From Hypomyces perniciosus (Eukaryota > Ascomycota > Sordariomycetes > Hypocreales > Hypocreaceae): DNA of 64,000 nt. The notes beneath the pieces were generated by a model. It made no database searches, was not told the DNA's origin, and worked only from the letters and a program-made list of their open reading frames with translations. Below, piece after piece: positions 35,431 through 45,105 of this stretch; positions within the stretch are counted from its first letter, which is position 1; every line of letters starts with the position of its first letter. Where the stretch lies: the NCBI GenBank assembly GCA_008477525.1, contig SPDT01000007.1, positions 3,286,001-3,350,000 of the forward strand, in the 5' to 3' direction. Position numbers and translations under genes: made by a program.

Positions 35431-36929
35431 ATGTCAGACCAAGTTGCGCTGGGGCATGTGGGGAATCTCACCCCGGACCAGGAGGATAAGCTTCGCAAGC
35501 TATGGTACTCCATCTTCCAGCTTTGCGGCGTCCTGGATAGTCCCTCGGCTCGAGGAGATGCGCTGGCCTCACAAGAAAAGCCAGCCTTGGAAGAGCCCGA
35601 TACACCCAAGAAGAAGCTCTTTGGCGTGTTCCGAAGGAAAGGGAATGACAAGCATAGCGCATCAAGCGAGCAAATCGAGGATGATAAGTACGGCCAAACA
35701 AAGCAATTTCATGAGACCCTGGCAAGTCATAGCCCAGCAGCGATTCGTGAAGCAATCTGGAGTATGGTGAAGCATGACCACCCGGATGCGTTGATCCTGC
35801 GCTTCCTTCGGGCTCGCAAGTGGGATGTGGAAAAGGCGCTGGTCATGCTGGTGTCTACTATGAGCTGGCGGCATAGCGAAATGAAGGTGGACCGCGACAT
35901 TATGAAGAATGGGGAAGGTGGTGCCCTTGCCGATGAGCAGGGAGCAAATGGAGATGCCAAAAAGGTAGGACATGACTTTTTGGCACAGATTCGTATGGGT
36001 AAGAGTTTCCTGCATGGCATCGACAAGCAAGGTCGACCCATTTGCGTGGTCAGAGTCCGTCTCCATAGGCAGGGCGAACAATGCGAAGAGAGTCTTGAGA
36101 GATACACCGTTTACCTCATCGAGACGGCTCGAATGGTCCTGACACCACCCGTTGACACGGCGGTAAGTAACTGGGCTACTGGGACTATGCGTGCTCCGTG
36201 GAGAGTGACTAACGGGGCGGATAGACTATTGTCTTCGATATGACCGGATTCTCCATGGCCAATATGGACTATACTCCTGTCAAGTTTATGATAAAATGTT
36301 TCGAGGCCAACTATCCTGAATCTCTCGGGGCCGTCCTTGTCCACAACGCTCCGTGGGTATTCCAAGGTAGGGCAGACATGAACCATACTGCTGTAACGAG
36401 GGCTCACATTTTTATAGGAATTTGGAAGATCATCCGCGGATGGCTAGATCCTGTTGTGGCCGCCAAAGTCCATTTTACTAATAATAAGAACGAGCTTGAG
36501 GAATTCATAGAGCCAAGCCGCATTCTCAAGGAACTTGGAGGGGACGAAGAGTGGAATTATCAATATGTAGAACCTATTGCCGGCGAAAACGACCCAATGA
36601 AGGATACTGATACTAGGGACCGCCTCCTCCAGGACAGGAAGACTCTTGTGAAGGAGTTTGAAGCCGCAACCATACAATGGATACAAAAGCCTGACGGCGA
36701 GGATGGAAAGCAAACCAAGGTCAGGCGAGATAGCTTGGCGGCCCGGTTGAAGGACGACTACTGGAAGCTCGACCCATATGTGCGCGCCCGGTCTTTATAT
36801 GATAGACAAGGGATACTCCGAGGGGGCGCCGAAGTTAGATGGTACACACCTGCTGTGCCTGCTGTAGGGAGCAGGAGCTCTATAAACGGGGTCAAGGTAC
36901 CAGAGACATCGGCTGATGACGTAGATTGA
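35431..36929 (+). CDS. CSR1: Sec14-family phosphatidylinositol transfer protein, Csr1/Sfh2 type
   Basis: Three exons: 35431-36162, 36225-36366 and 36418-36929, giving 461 aa. The N-terminus LTPDQEDKLRKLW starts the CRAL-TRIO N-terminal helical part, which continues to HPDALILRFLRARKWDVEKAL. The lipid-binding CRAL-TRIO domain follows: DKQGRPICVVRVRLH, TIVFDMTGFSMANMDYTPVK, CFEANYPESLGAVLVHNAPW, WKIIRGWLDPVVAAKVHFT. The MANMDYTPVKF and CFEANYPESLG blocks match yeast Csr1 (Sfh2) more than Sec14 itself. Members exchange phosphatidylinositol between membranes and influence phospholipid turnover, endosomes and azole/lipid stress. A charged C-terminal extension of about 100 residues follows. The reading frame is open far upstream of 35431. 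Convergent with the HINT gene (168 bp between stops). Confidence 0.9.
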
Positions 36930-37097
36930 AGAAGGCCTTTGAGCTCAAGTTGACATTTAGACGAAAGGAGCTTCACATAAATATATAGGAGCTGAATAGA
37001 TGGAGACGGCGAGCTTGTGCCCGAAATTGATTTTGTCCAAGAAACACCGAGCTTGACGCTATGTACTGGTACCATGGCAACATTCAAAAAGAATTAT

Positions 37098-37873
37098 TTA
37101 CATCTTAGACTTAATTTCGTCACAAAGCGCCTTCAGTTTGTCCATGTCACCAACCGTAGCAGGCCAGCTGATCCCCAGGCCCTCAGTCTGGTTCGGCTTT
37201 GGGATCTGGCAGCAGCGTGTTAGTGTGAATAAGGTACCAAAAACACAGGAGGAGAGATGAAAAGGAGAGCATACCAGGTGGAAGTGGACCTAATTTAACT
37301 TTAGTTAGTTTTTTGCTTCTGATATTATACGGTACCGGTGGCTGGACTTACATGGTGCACTTGTTGGTGAGCAATGGTTCCGTTGTTCTGGAGGATGTTG
37401 TAGTCGGTAGCGCCAGTAGCGTTGACAAGCTTCTTGAGCGTAGGCTAGGAAGCATATGACATCAGCGAGGGAACATGACATACCACGGCTGATCAAAATC
37501 GACAATTGCCTACCAGAATTTCGCTCAATTGGTCATCGGGTATATCTGCCAGCTTTGCGCCGTGATGCTTGGGGATGACGAGCTAAACACGAACAAAGAG
37601 AACATGTGAGCCACACTGCGGAGAGCAGAGGAACGATGAAGGGAGAAACGGGACCAATAATTACAGCATGGCCCTTGCTGAGAGGCCCAATGTCGAGGAA
37701 TGCCAGCGTCTTCTCGCTCTCATAGAGCTTTAGGGAGGGGATCTCGCCTGAATGGAGGTGAGGCCAGTTATGTCAGTAAAGAGATGATAGCGCCATGGGC
37801 AATTCTACGGAGTTTACTTGATGGAAGAATACAACTCACCCTTGATGATACGGCAAAAGATGCAGGCTGCCAT
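37098..37873 (-). CDS. HNT1: Histidine triad (HIT/HINT) nucleotide-binding hydrolase
   Basis: Six small exons on the minus strand: 37873-37840, 37747-37665, 37582-37514, 37444-37352, 37289-37275 and 37205-37098, giving 133 aa. The N-terminus MAACIFCRIIKGEIPS has the CxxC typical of HINT. ESEKTLAFLDIGPLSKGHALVIPKHH, DYNILQNNG and the histidine triad QQVHH|VHFHL|IP follow. The triad is assembled from three exons, one only 15 nt (VHFHL). HINT proteins hydrolyse AMP-lysine and other adenosine phosphoramidates. All exon joins are phase-consistent. The start is the only Met before the CxxC. Confidence 0.92.
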
Positions 37874-38674
37874 GATAACGATATATAGATAGGAATTAAT
37901 ACTCAGTAGGTGCTGGAAGTCAGTCAAGGAGGGGACAGATGCAGTATGAGGGGAAGTTGGAACTATGTGGTAGGGTGGTATGTAGTAAGACAGTATGAGT
38001 TGAAGGTGGAGATTCCTTGGCTTACGAGATACAAGGTGCGCAGTGCCCTTATAATGTAAAATAATTGTCTTCCCCGTCGGAGTGGGACCTCCCATCGAAC
38101 TCACCTCTTGCCTTTTACCAGATGTGACCGTGGGATTGGCCCAACAGACTCCATTCATATAATCTTTGGCACATTTCGTCTGGAAGACTCCGGATTCGAA
38201 TTTTGTTTTTGCTATTTTTTATTATCTCAGTAAAATACAAGTAGAATGATGGAATAGTCAATCTTGTAAAATTTGGACATAAATATATGGCCTTTTTATG
38301 GTTATGTTTCTATTTTCTGAAGAAGAAGAATCATGCATGCTTGAATTCACAACGCCTATTGAGCATGAGGCTCCTACTGTGGAGTCATGACACACAGATG
38401 CTCAACTGACATTTCGTCATTGAACACCCATGCACGCCCAAAACCCCGCCATCCCACCTCGCATCCAATATAACAGGACTATGCTGCTGAGAAGCAAACC
38501 AAGTGTGTGGAATGAAGCATCAGTGATTTATGTGCGGCATGGTGTTAAACTGACATTGCCAGTGCCATTAGAATTTTGATTTCTTCCATATCCTCAAATA
38601 TCATAGCGGGCGCGAAACAAGGAAAACTATCATCAAGGCCGTCTGCACCATCAAACCTTTCTTCCCGTATCGCC
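37874..38674. other. Divergent promoter region (HINT / MOG1)
   Basis: An AT-rich stretch of 801 bases lies between divergent starts, with T-rich runs near 38200-38320. No gene is recognised. Confidence 0.55.
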
Positions 38675-39402
38675 ATGCCGAGCTACCGGAGCACGCCTCT
38701 ATATGGCGGCGCAATCACTTGCGACCTGCCAGACAATTTTGCTGATGTGAGGTATGTGGGAGTGGTTTACCAGAGGACGCGCGCCTTCGATGGCGAAAGC
38801 TGACACTCTCCTCCTACAGCAAGCTGAGACAGGTCCCTGATAATCAAGAGGTGTGGATCGACAAAGATGGCTTCACAAGCATTATTTTCGACATCACTGA
38901 GCGGGTTGGTGGCCCTGGCTCCGGCCCGGAGATTGATGGACGGGCTATGACAGCCCATCTCGAGGAAATGGTCGGATCTGATATCAATACTGTCAAGATC
39001 TGGAACACAGCTGAGACTGAATTCACTCGACTCGAGTATGGCCTCCTTCCCTGCAACAGCAATATTGTTGTCCTAAGGCTGTCAAATACCTGACCCAGTG
39101 AAAGCAGATCCAAACAACCGGCGTATACCCTTATAGCAACACAGACGCCACAAGTCAGTCAGTCGCATGACCAAGCGCCAGACTTCACCGCAATCATCAT
39201 GACCCTGCTGCGACTCGAGCGATATACAACAGACATATTGATCACCATAAACGTACCTCATATCCGAGGGGAATATAACGCAGAAGATGTTGACCTTGAG
39301 CTGGGCAAACAGGGCAAGCTCATCGGGGACGCCGTTGAAAGCGCCGCACGTATTTGGGAAACCTTCAAGATCAAAGACTGGGAGCTCTTCGGCGAATCCT
39401 GA
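38675..39402 (+). CDS. MOG1: Ran-binding nuclear import factor Mog1
   Basis: Three exons: 38675-38751, 38820-39035 and 39108-39402, giving 195 aa. Conserved stretches are TPLYGGAITCDLPDNFADVS, KLRQVPDNQEVWIDKDG, IIFDITERV and, after the second intron, DFTAIIMTLLRLERYTTDILITINVPH. Mog1 binds Ran GTPase (Gsp1) and promotes nucleotide release, supporting nuclear protein import; in plants and animals it also has other partners. The second intron must be spliced from GA|GTATGG to an acceptor at 39106-39107, giving TRLESKQPAYTLIATQT; unspliced, the frame ends about 20 codons later at 39091. The C-terminal WETFKIKDWELFGE is typical. Confidence 0.93.
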
Positions 39403-39758
39403 ATTGAAGAGTGGTGGAAAAGGAGCTGGAATCGAAAGTATAAGGGCACAGCAATTATGGACGACGCGCTGAACAACATGCGCGCACAGGAACGAGAGGC
39501 GTCCCGTCCTAGATTCGGAGGAATTTCAACGACTGGTATTTATGCCATCCTCATATAGGTAGTCAATACTAGGCACTAGTAAATGCAAGCCAACATAGTG
39601 CATCCCTTTCTATGTACCAGAACCAGTTCTATATGCGCCATAACCACGAAAAAATGTTCCTGTATAGTTGGAGAAAACTACCTGGCCGTTTCCCGTGAAG
39701 ATGAACATCAAAACATCTCCCCCAACCCCAGAAGCATACAAGACTGTCGTATTGTTTT
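39403..39758. other. Intergenic between convergent MOG1 and SprT-type genes
   Basis: 3'-flanking DNA of two convergent genes; no feature is recognised. Confidence 0.6.
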
Positions 39759-41849
39759 TCACTCCTTCAGAGAAAGATCCACCAACTTCGCAACTACACC
39801 ATCGATCTTGACCTTGTTCATCGTCTCCTTGCTCCGGTCCCTCTTGGCCCACCTGTTTGCAATTATTTTCATAACCTCCTTTTGCGGGCTTCCAGGATTC
39901 TCACTCCTGACAATCTTCATTTGTTCTTTCATAAATATCTGGTACTCGCTCGGTTTACTTCCAGCACCAGCGCCCCTTGGCACTGGCTTAGTCTGCGTTA
40001 GTGCCCCCTTACAGTTACCGCATCTGTGTCTCTGGATGTCGATACTCTTGGAGTGACGCTTGTACTGGGACCCGCACGCGGTGCAGGTCCAGATGTATTT
40101 GAAGTCAATTTCGTAGGTATGTTTGGTCGTAACCTTGATACCTTGCGCGCCGAATGCTTGGGAGCATTTGGATGCCCACACTTTGAATTCCTTCCCGTGA
40201 GGGTTGTTCGTTATACCGTTGACCATAAAGTTGGCCAGATGGCAGAATTCGTGTGCAAGGACATTGAGTAAACGGTGTTCGTCGTCGATGACTTTTTCGG
40301 CTAGCTCAATGCACGCGTGGTGTTTGTATTGAACGGTCTGTTGCACGCTGTCGCCACCGGCCTGCCTGTTTCGGGTTGTTTCCAGTCTCCAGTTTGCCCG
40401 GCCTGCTGTTGTGTTGAGTGTTTTGGTCCACACAATCTTGACGCCACCGGTCGATTCTGCCAGCTTCGCAATCTTGCCATCTGTAATCTTGGTGTCAAGC
40501 TCACGAAGGAACTCTTCGGCTAACTGGTGTTTCCTGGCCCCGAACGACCGCTTGGTCTCCTTCTTGAGATTTTTTTTGACAGAGCTCTCCACCGGAAGGC
40601 GAGGTTGAGTCGGTTTCACAGGAGAATGTTGATCGTTCCAGTCGTCGACAAAATCCTGACGCCAAAAAGCGTCGACACTCGGTCTATGAGGAGTGTCTGG
40701 AATACGAGCCTGTTTGCGAGGCGAAAGTAAGCCCTTTTGTTTGGTAATCCTGGGAGGAGTGAGAGATGGCACGGTGAAACCAGCACCATTGTCTCGTTTA
40801 GCTTCTTCATCTGAAGAATCCTGGATGTTAAGTTGGAGCTCTGAGAACGTATCGACGAGGTCCCTGGTGCCTGACACATCATTGATGGACCCAAGGAGCT
40901 TCTCTCGACCATTTCTACCAACTTTAGGTTTGTTAGTAGTGATCTTAGGATCATACTTTGCTTCCATACCCTTGAGAGTGGGATGGCAATGCGGTTGTGA
41001 TGAACTACCGGGCTCCAGACACTGTTTGCTCTTGGTTTCGAGTACCTTTCGGGAGTCCATAAACAGTAATTTTGCAGGGGAATCATCGAGGCTTGCATCG
41101 AAAGAGAGATCCAACTCATCACCATCGCTGTATTCTGATGATAGCTCGGCAGCTGTTTGGTACAGACTTTCTTCGTCTGTATCACTGGGAATACGATGTT
41201 CAGGTTTGGAATCTAACTTTGATTGCGTAGGCTTAGTTCGTCTCAAACCCGTGGTTTGCATACATCTGATATCTTCTATGCTGTTGTCTTTGCCCGTCTT
41301 GGTCGAAGTCTCTGCCACCGCTTTCGAACTTGGCATGCCTCTGTCTCGTAGTGCTCTTGGTCTCGCCGTGGAGGTACTGTTGTGTTGGGACATTCCCTGT
41401 ATCGAATCGTCGTCTAACCGCGAGTTGGTTTTAGGTTGCCTTGATGAAGGTATGCCTGTGAATTGAGCTTCAAGCTGTTCTGATTGTTTGGAGCTGTTGA
41501 CTTGTTCCTGGGACGGTAATTGCCATCGTCTGGATGATAGCCCTTGGGCTGAGATGCGAGAGTTGCCCTTGGTCTTATCTTCGCTTTCACTGTTCCATGG
41601 ATGAAATAATGGATTGAGAACGTCTCGGTTCTCGCCGCCAAGACGGCGTACCCGTCGTTTTGATGTAGAAGCGTTGTTCGAACCCTCCTTCTTCGGAGAT
41701 GCGGTTGTCGGCGGCTTCAAGCTTCTGCCCTGCATGCTGTCAGACTGACGCCCCAATAGCACACCGAGCTCTGGTAGCTCGTCATCGCTATTAAAACAGC
41801 CTTGGAGTAGCTGGGGCATTGGAAGATATGCCGAACTAAGACTCGCCAC
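39759..41849 (-). CDS. SprT-like metalloprotease with zinc ribbon and HMG-like tail (GCNA/ACRC type)
   Basis: Single exon, 696 aa. The first 450 residues are disordered, Ser/Lys/Asp-rich, with acidic patches (SSEYSDGDELDLSFDASLDDS). The SprT domain carries the metal site NVLAHEFCHLANFMVN (HExxH, about residues 533-537) with a third His in NNPHGKEFKVWA. A zinc ribbon has CTACG (about 587-592) and CGNC (about 608-611). An HMG-box-like tail follows (KPSEYQIFMKEQMKIVR, IIANRWAKR). This order, SprT then zinc ribbon then HMG-like, is that of GCNA/ACRC and of the S. pombe HMG-containing SprT protein. The family is linked to repair of DNA-protein crosslinks, alongside Wss1/SPRTN; the role here is inferred by family. 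The start codon is the first Met of the frame. Confidence 0.88.
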   Translation of the reverse strand: MASLSSAYLPMPQLLQGCFNSDDELPELGVLLGRQSDSMQGRSLKPPTTASPKKEGSNNASTSKRRVRRLGGENRDVLNPLFHPWNSESEDKTKGNSRISAQGLSSRRWQLPSQEQVNSSKQSEQLEAQFTGIPSSRQPKTNSRLDDDSIQGMSQHNSTSTARPRALRDRGMPSSKAVAETSTKTGKDNSIEDIRCMQTTGLRRTKPTQSKLDSKPEHRIPSDTDEESLYQTAAELSSEYSDGDELDLSFDASLDDSPAKLLFMDSRKVLETKSKQCLEPGSSSQPHCHPTLKGMEAKYDPKITTNKPKVGRNGREKLLGSINDVSGTRDLVDTFSELQLNIQDSSDEEAKRDNGAGFTVPSLTPPRITKQKGLLSPRKQARIPDTPHRPSVDAFWRQDFVDDWNDQHSPVKPTQPRLPVESSVKKNLKKETKRSFGARKHQLAEEFLRELDTKITDGKIAKLAESTGGVKIVWTKTLNTTAGRANWRLETTRNRQAGGDSVQQTVQYKHHACIELAEKVIDDEHRLLNVLAHEFCHLANFMVNGITNNPHGKEFKVWASKCSQAFGAQGIKVTTKHTYEIDFKYIWTCTACGSQYKRHSKSIDIQRHRCGNCKGALTQTKPVPRGAGAGSKPSEYQIFMKEQMKIVRSENPGSPQKEVMKIIANRWAKRDRSKETMNKVKIDGVVAKLVDLSLKE

Positions 41850-43091
41850 AGCAATGGGCGCCGTAAGTTGGTCAGACTGGATGGGCTTAGGATTTGATAA
41901 TGATAAACGATGACTTCACCGAGAAATCTTGAAGTATGAGATGATATATGGTTTGACAAGCTTGCCTAGAAATGGTAGATCTGTCGAAGTTGAGTGAGGT
42001 TTTCCAAGCATGTACTTCCTGATTACCTATAGTATTAGACTGGCAGGGTGATTGTTTCCAGGGCAACCGTTACTTGAACTTGGATGCAATATCTACCTGT
42101 AGGTACCTAGGTTACTACATACTTGGATACCCGTATTAATGCAGGAAGGGATTGGTAAATGTTGCCGAAGAAGCAGACAACCGTCGATGAAAGAACTATT
42201 CAGTTCAAAATCTAGTTCTTTTGTGTGATAAGAATACTATCACGAATGGTGCAATTTGGTGCAAGCTTCACATGAGTAAACGATGGCCCTCGTAGCGGGA
42301 ACACACAGTACCCCGAATGAGACGTACGAGAGGTAGTACGGAGTACTCTACTCCGTACTTGCCGAGCATTGATTAAATACCGCCTTTTTGTAGTCGAAGT
42401 GGTGTCGACTAGTAATTTTTGGAGACCTTCTTTCCAAGTTCACTGTTTAACGATTGCATCGAACTAAAAAACAATAGTGCTTCCATGTATGGTCTACTGG
42501 GTACTCAAGTTGCCAGTAAACACACTTAAATATATTGATTGACTTTCATAGAGCACCATAATCATTCACTGGGTCCTTTGTACTAGTATGTACATTGCAA
42601 GGCGTCGAATGTACGTGTCAGGAATGCATCAGAGGGCTTCAGCATGCATAATAGTGTTTGTATAAATATTACTGAGTACCTCCCTCCCTGGCGCAACTGA
42701 GGTCTTTTAAACCATGACCATAATCCACGCACTGTATGGAGTACCTTAGCATTGTATGTAGTACTCCGTACGTATGTACAGATTAGGGCCGGCTCTTCAC
42801 GATGGATCTTACCCCTGGGGGGCTTAGCCAAAAAGCGCGTTTGAATATGCCAGTTACTAAAACTAGTACCTGCTACTATACTTCAACATTGATAGAAGGA
42901 ATGTAACGTGCACTTATTACTCCGTAGTAGTCCGAGGCGGGATGCCAGTAAAGAAGCTGGTTTTGTGTTATTTCGTCAATACCTACCTACCTTTAGGCAC
43001 TTTGTTCTCTCTACCTTAGGTAGTATGAATGAATGTCCACGAGTAGTGTGATACCTTACCTACCATATACTTCGAACCTTGTAGATAGATA

Positions 43092-43121
43092 TAGTAATAG
43101 TAGTACTACTACTACTACTAA
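43092..43121. repeat. TAG/TAC trinucleotide run
   Basis: A simple repeat, TAGTAATAGTAG then (TAC)5-6, in non-coding DNA. It is flanked for about 100 bases by further GTACTA/TAGTAC words, so it is part of a wider low-complexity zone. Confidence 0.8.
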
Positions 43122-45003
43122 CTCTACTCTATGTACTACTGTATCTCTGTAGTAGTATGTACTACATACTCGATCTTCTACTGATAGTACATACTCACGA
43201 GTCTATAATTCGGGTCCACTTCTCAGGGGCTGCTCTAAAAATGGCCACCACTACTCCGTAGTATTCAGGTTTTGACGACTTGAGATCGACTGTATGGACT
43301 AGTACTACCTAGTACTAGTGCTATTGCTGTAATACAATGCATTTGTTGGTGGCAATGTTGATAACGCGTGGAGGACGTTCCAAGGCCAAAGGCTCCCTCG
43401 AATCTGTTAATCAATTTGTTCGGAACAGGATTGCAAAACCTGCCGCTAAATTTAGAAGAACACCTTAAGCACTGTTTGGATATACCTATTAGGTAGGTAG
43501 GTAAGTACTCCGTAAGGGTGTATGCATTGTTGTGAGTAGTACTTGGGTTACGGCAGGCCCGGAAATGATAAAAGAAAAGCCTTTACGAGGTATAGAGTAT
43601 ATATTATACAGAGGAGTACTCAATCTTATCACTTTAATGATGCTTGAGTGGTAACTGGACTTGTAGCGCTTTTCGACGTCACACATTACTAGGCAGGTAG
43701 AAATAGAGTGAGGGAAATATTTAGTTTAGTGCTAACCTTCTATGGGAGTATTACTGATAAATTTGAGCCTACCTCCTATATATCTCAAGGGCTTAGGCGT
43801 CGCTCTTGACATGTTATCGCTTACTCGTAGGTAGTGCACGAACTCGAGCTAGGCAAGTATAATTTTTTCTGCTTAACAGATTAATTAATGAAAGGCTGCT
43901 ACTCGAAAGCAAACGTACCTTACTCTTCGTACCTCTACGAGTAACGACCTTCGTAAGGAGTACATGTAGCACATCCCTGTCCAATGGTGACGCGTGTCCT
44001 ATCGACCCACCACTCAGTATTCCATGTCTTCTTCGATGCCATAGCACCGTATGCTAATGGGTGGCGTACACTGTAGCTTAAAACCCCACCTCGCCGGTAC
44101 CTTGCGTCAAACTCTGCGCCAACCCCCTGGCTCCGCCTCGAGTTACTGTGTCTACATCCATTGCATTGGTTGGAGCTTGGCGATACTGAGGAGAAAAGAA
44201 GGGGCTGGAACAGGGGGACTATGGTAAATAGAAAAGTACTAGTACTAGTACTACTGCCAACCATTGGCGATTTTGCCCTGCTGGGCCAGTACCTGTACTC
44301 TATGCTCTTACCATGAGCAAATACAGTACTGGCACAGTGTACCCGTCCATCCACCTTAGCAAGCGTACGGGATAGGCGGGACGGGCACCAAGCTACTACA
44401 CAGCCACCCTCTGCTGGCCTCTCTCCCTGAAACTCTTCATAGCCTGCTTCTCCTTCTCGTCCTTTCAAACCCGTTATCTGGCAAAGGAGAAACGACGGCT
44501 GGCCTTGCTCGCGTCACTTGGCAGAGGCTTGATTTTCACTCACTTAATCTTCTCTTCTTCGTTTTGTTGTTTTCGCCAATCGTCACCACTTCTCTCGCTT
44601 TTTCATCCATCGTCCGCTTCGACCGGGCGCACTGATCACCGCTTACGCCTGTGATCCCCCCCAGACGGCTCGATTCAAGCGCGACAGACTCCTTTTCCTC
44701 CAGCCACCACGGTGTCTCTCGTTCTTGTCGTCAATCGTTAACGTGACACCTTGCCGACGACTGCTTTCATCAACAGGCGGCATACGTGGTTCATCGAGGC
44801 CTTCTTAGCCGTAGCCAATTTCGGGACTGCCGTTGCTCACTGCTACGTCAAACCCAAACCCCTCACGCCCGCCAAGTCGCATTTGTGTTGATTCAACAAA
44901 CCATCGTTTCGTCTTGGGTCAACAGCGCATCGAATATCTTGCTGTGCAGGCCACACCACTAGTCCTATTCAACTGCGCTCTCTCTTTTGAACAACCTAAC
45001 CAC

Positions 45004-45069
45004 ATGTGTGTGAACGAGTACGTGGATGCACAAAGGCCCCATCATAACCTTGCAACTGGGTCCGACTAA
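45004..45069 (+). promoter_or_regulatory. Possible uORF in the FKS1 leader
   Basis: ATG at 45004 opens 21 codons (starting MCVNEYVDAQ) and stops with TAA at 45067-45069, 36 bases before the FKS1 ATG. If transcription starts upstream in the pyrimidine-rich zone and no leader intron removes it, scanning ribosomes would meet it first. The translation has no family resemblance. Function is inferred from position only. Confidence 0.35.
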
Positions 45070-45105
45070 TCACGGCGATATTCACTAGATAAACCGATTT
45101 TCAAC

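Larger units (their letters stand above)
41850..45105. other. Long intergenic region upstream of FKS1
   Basis: These 3.26 kb have no supportable gene. The part at about 42280-43700 is thick with GTAC/TAGTA words, including TACTCCGTA or its complement near 42334, 42350, 42763, 42920, 43253 and 43507, and a (TAC)n run. From about 44400 to 45100 the plus strand becomes pyrimidine-rich, as expected of a fungal promoter and 5' leader. This is the likely regulatory region of FKS1 on the right and of the SprT-type gene on the left. Confidence 0.6.
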
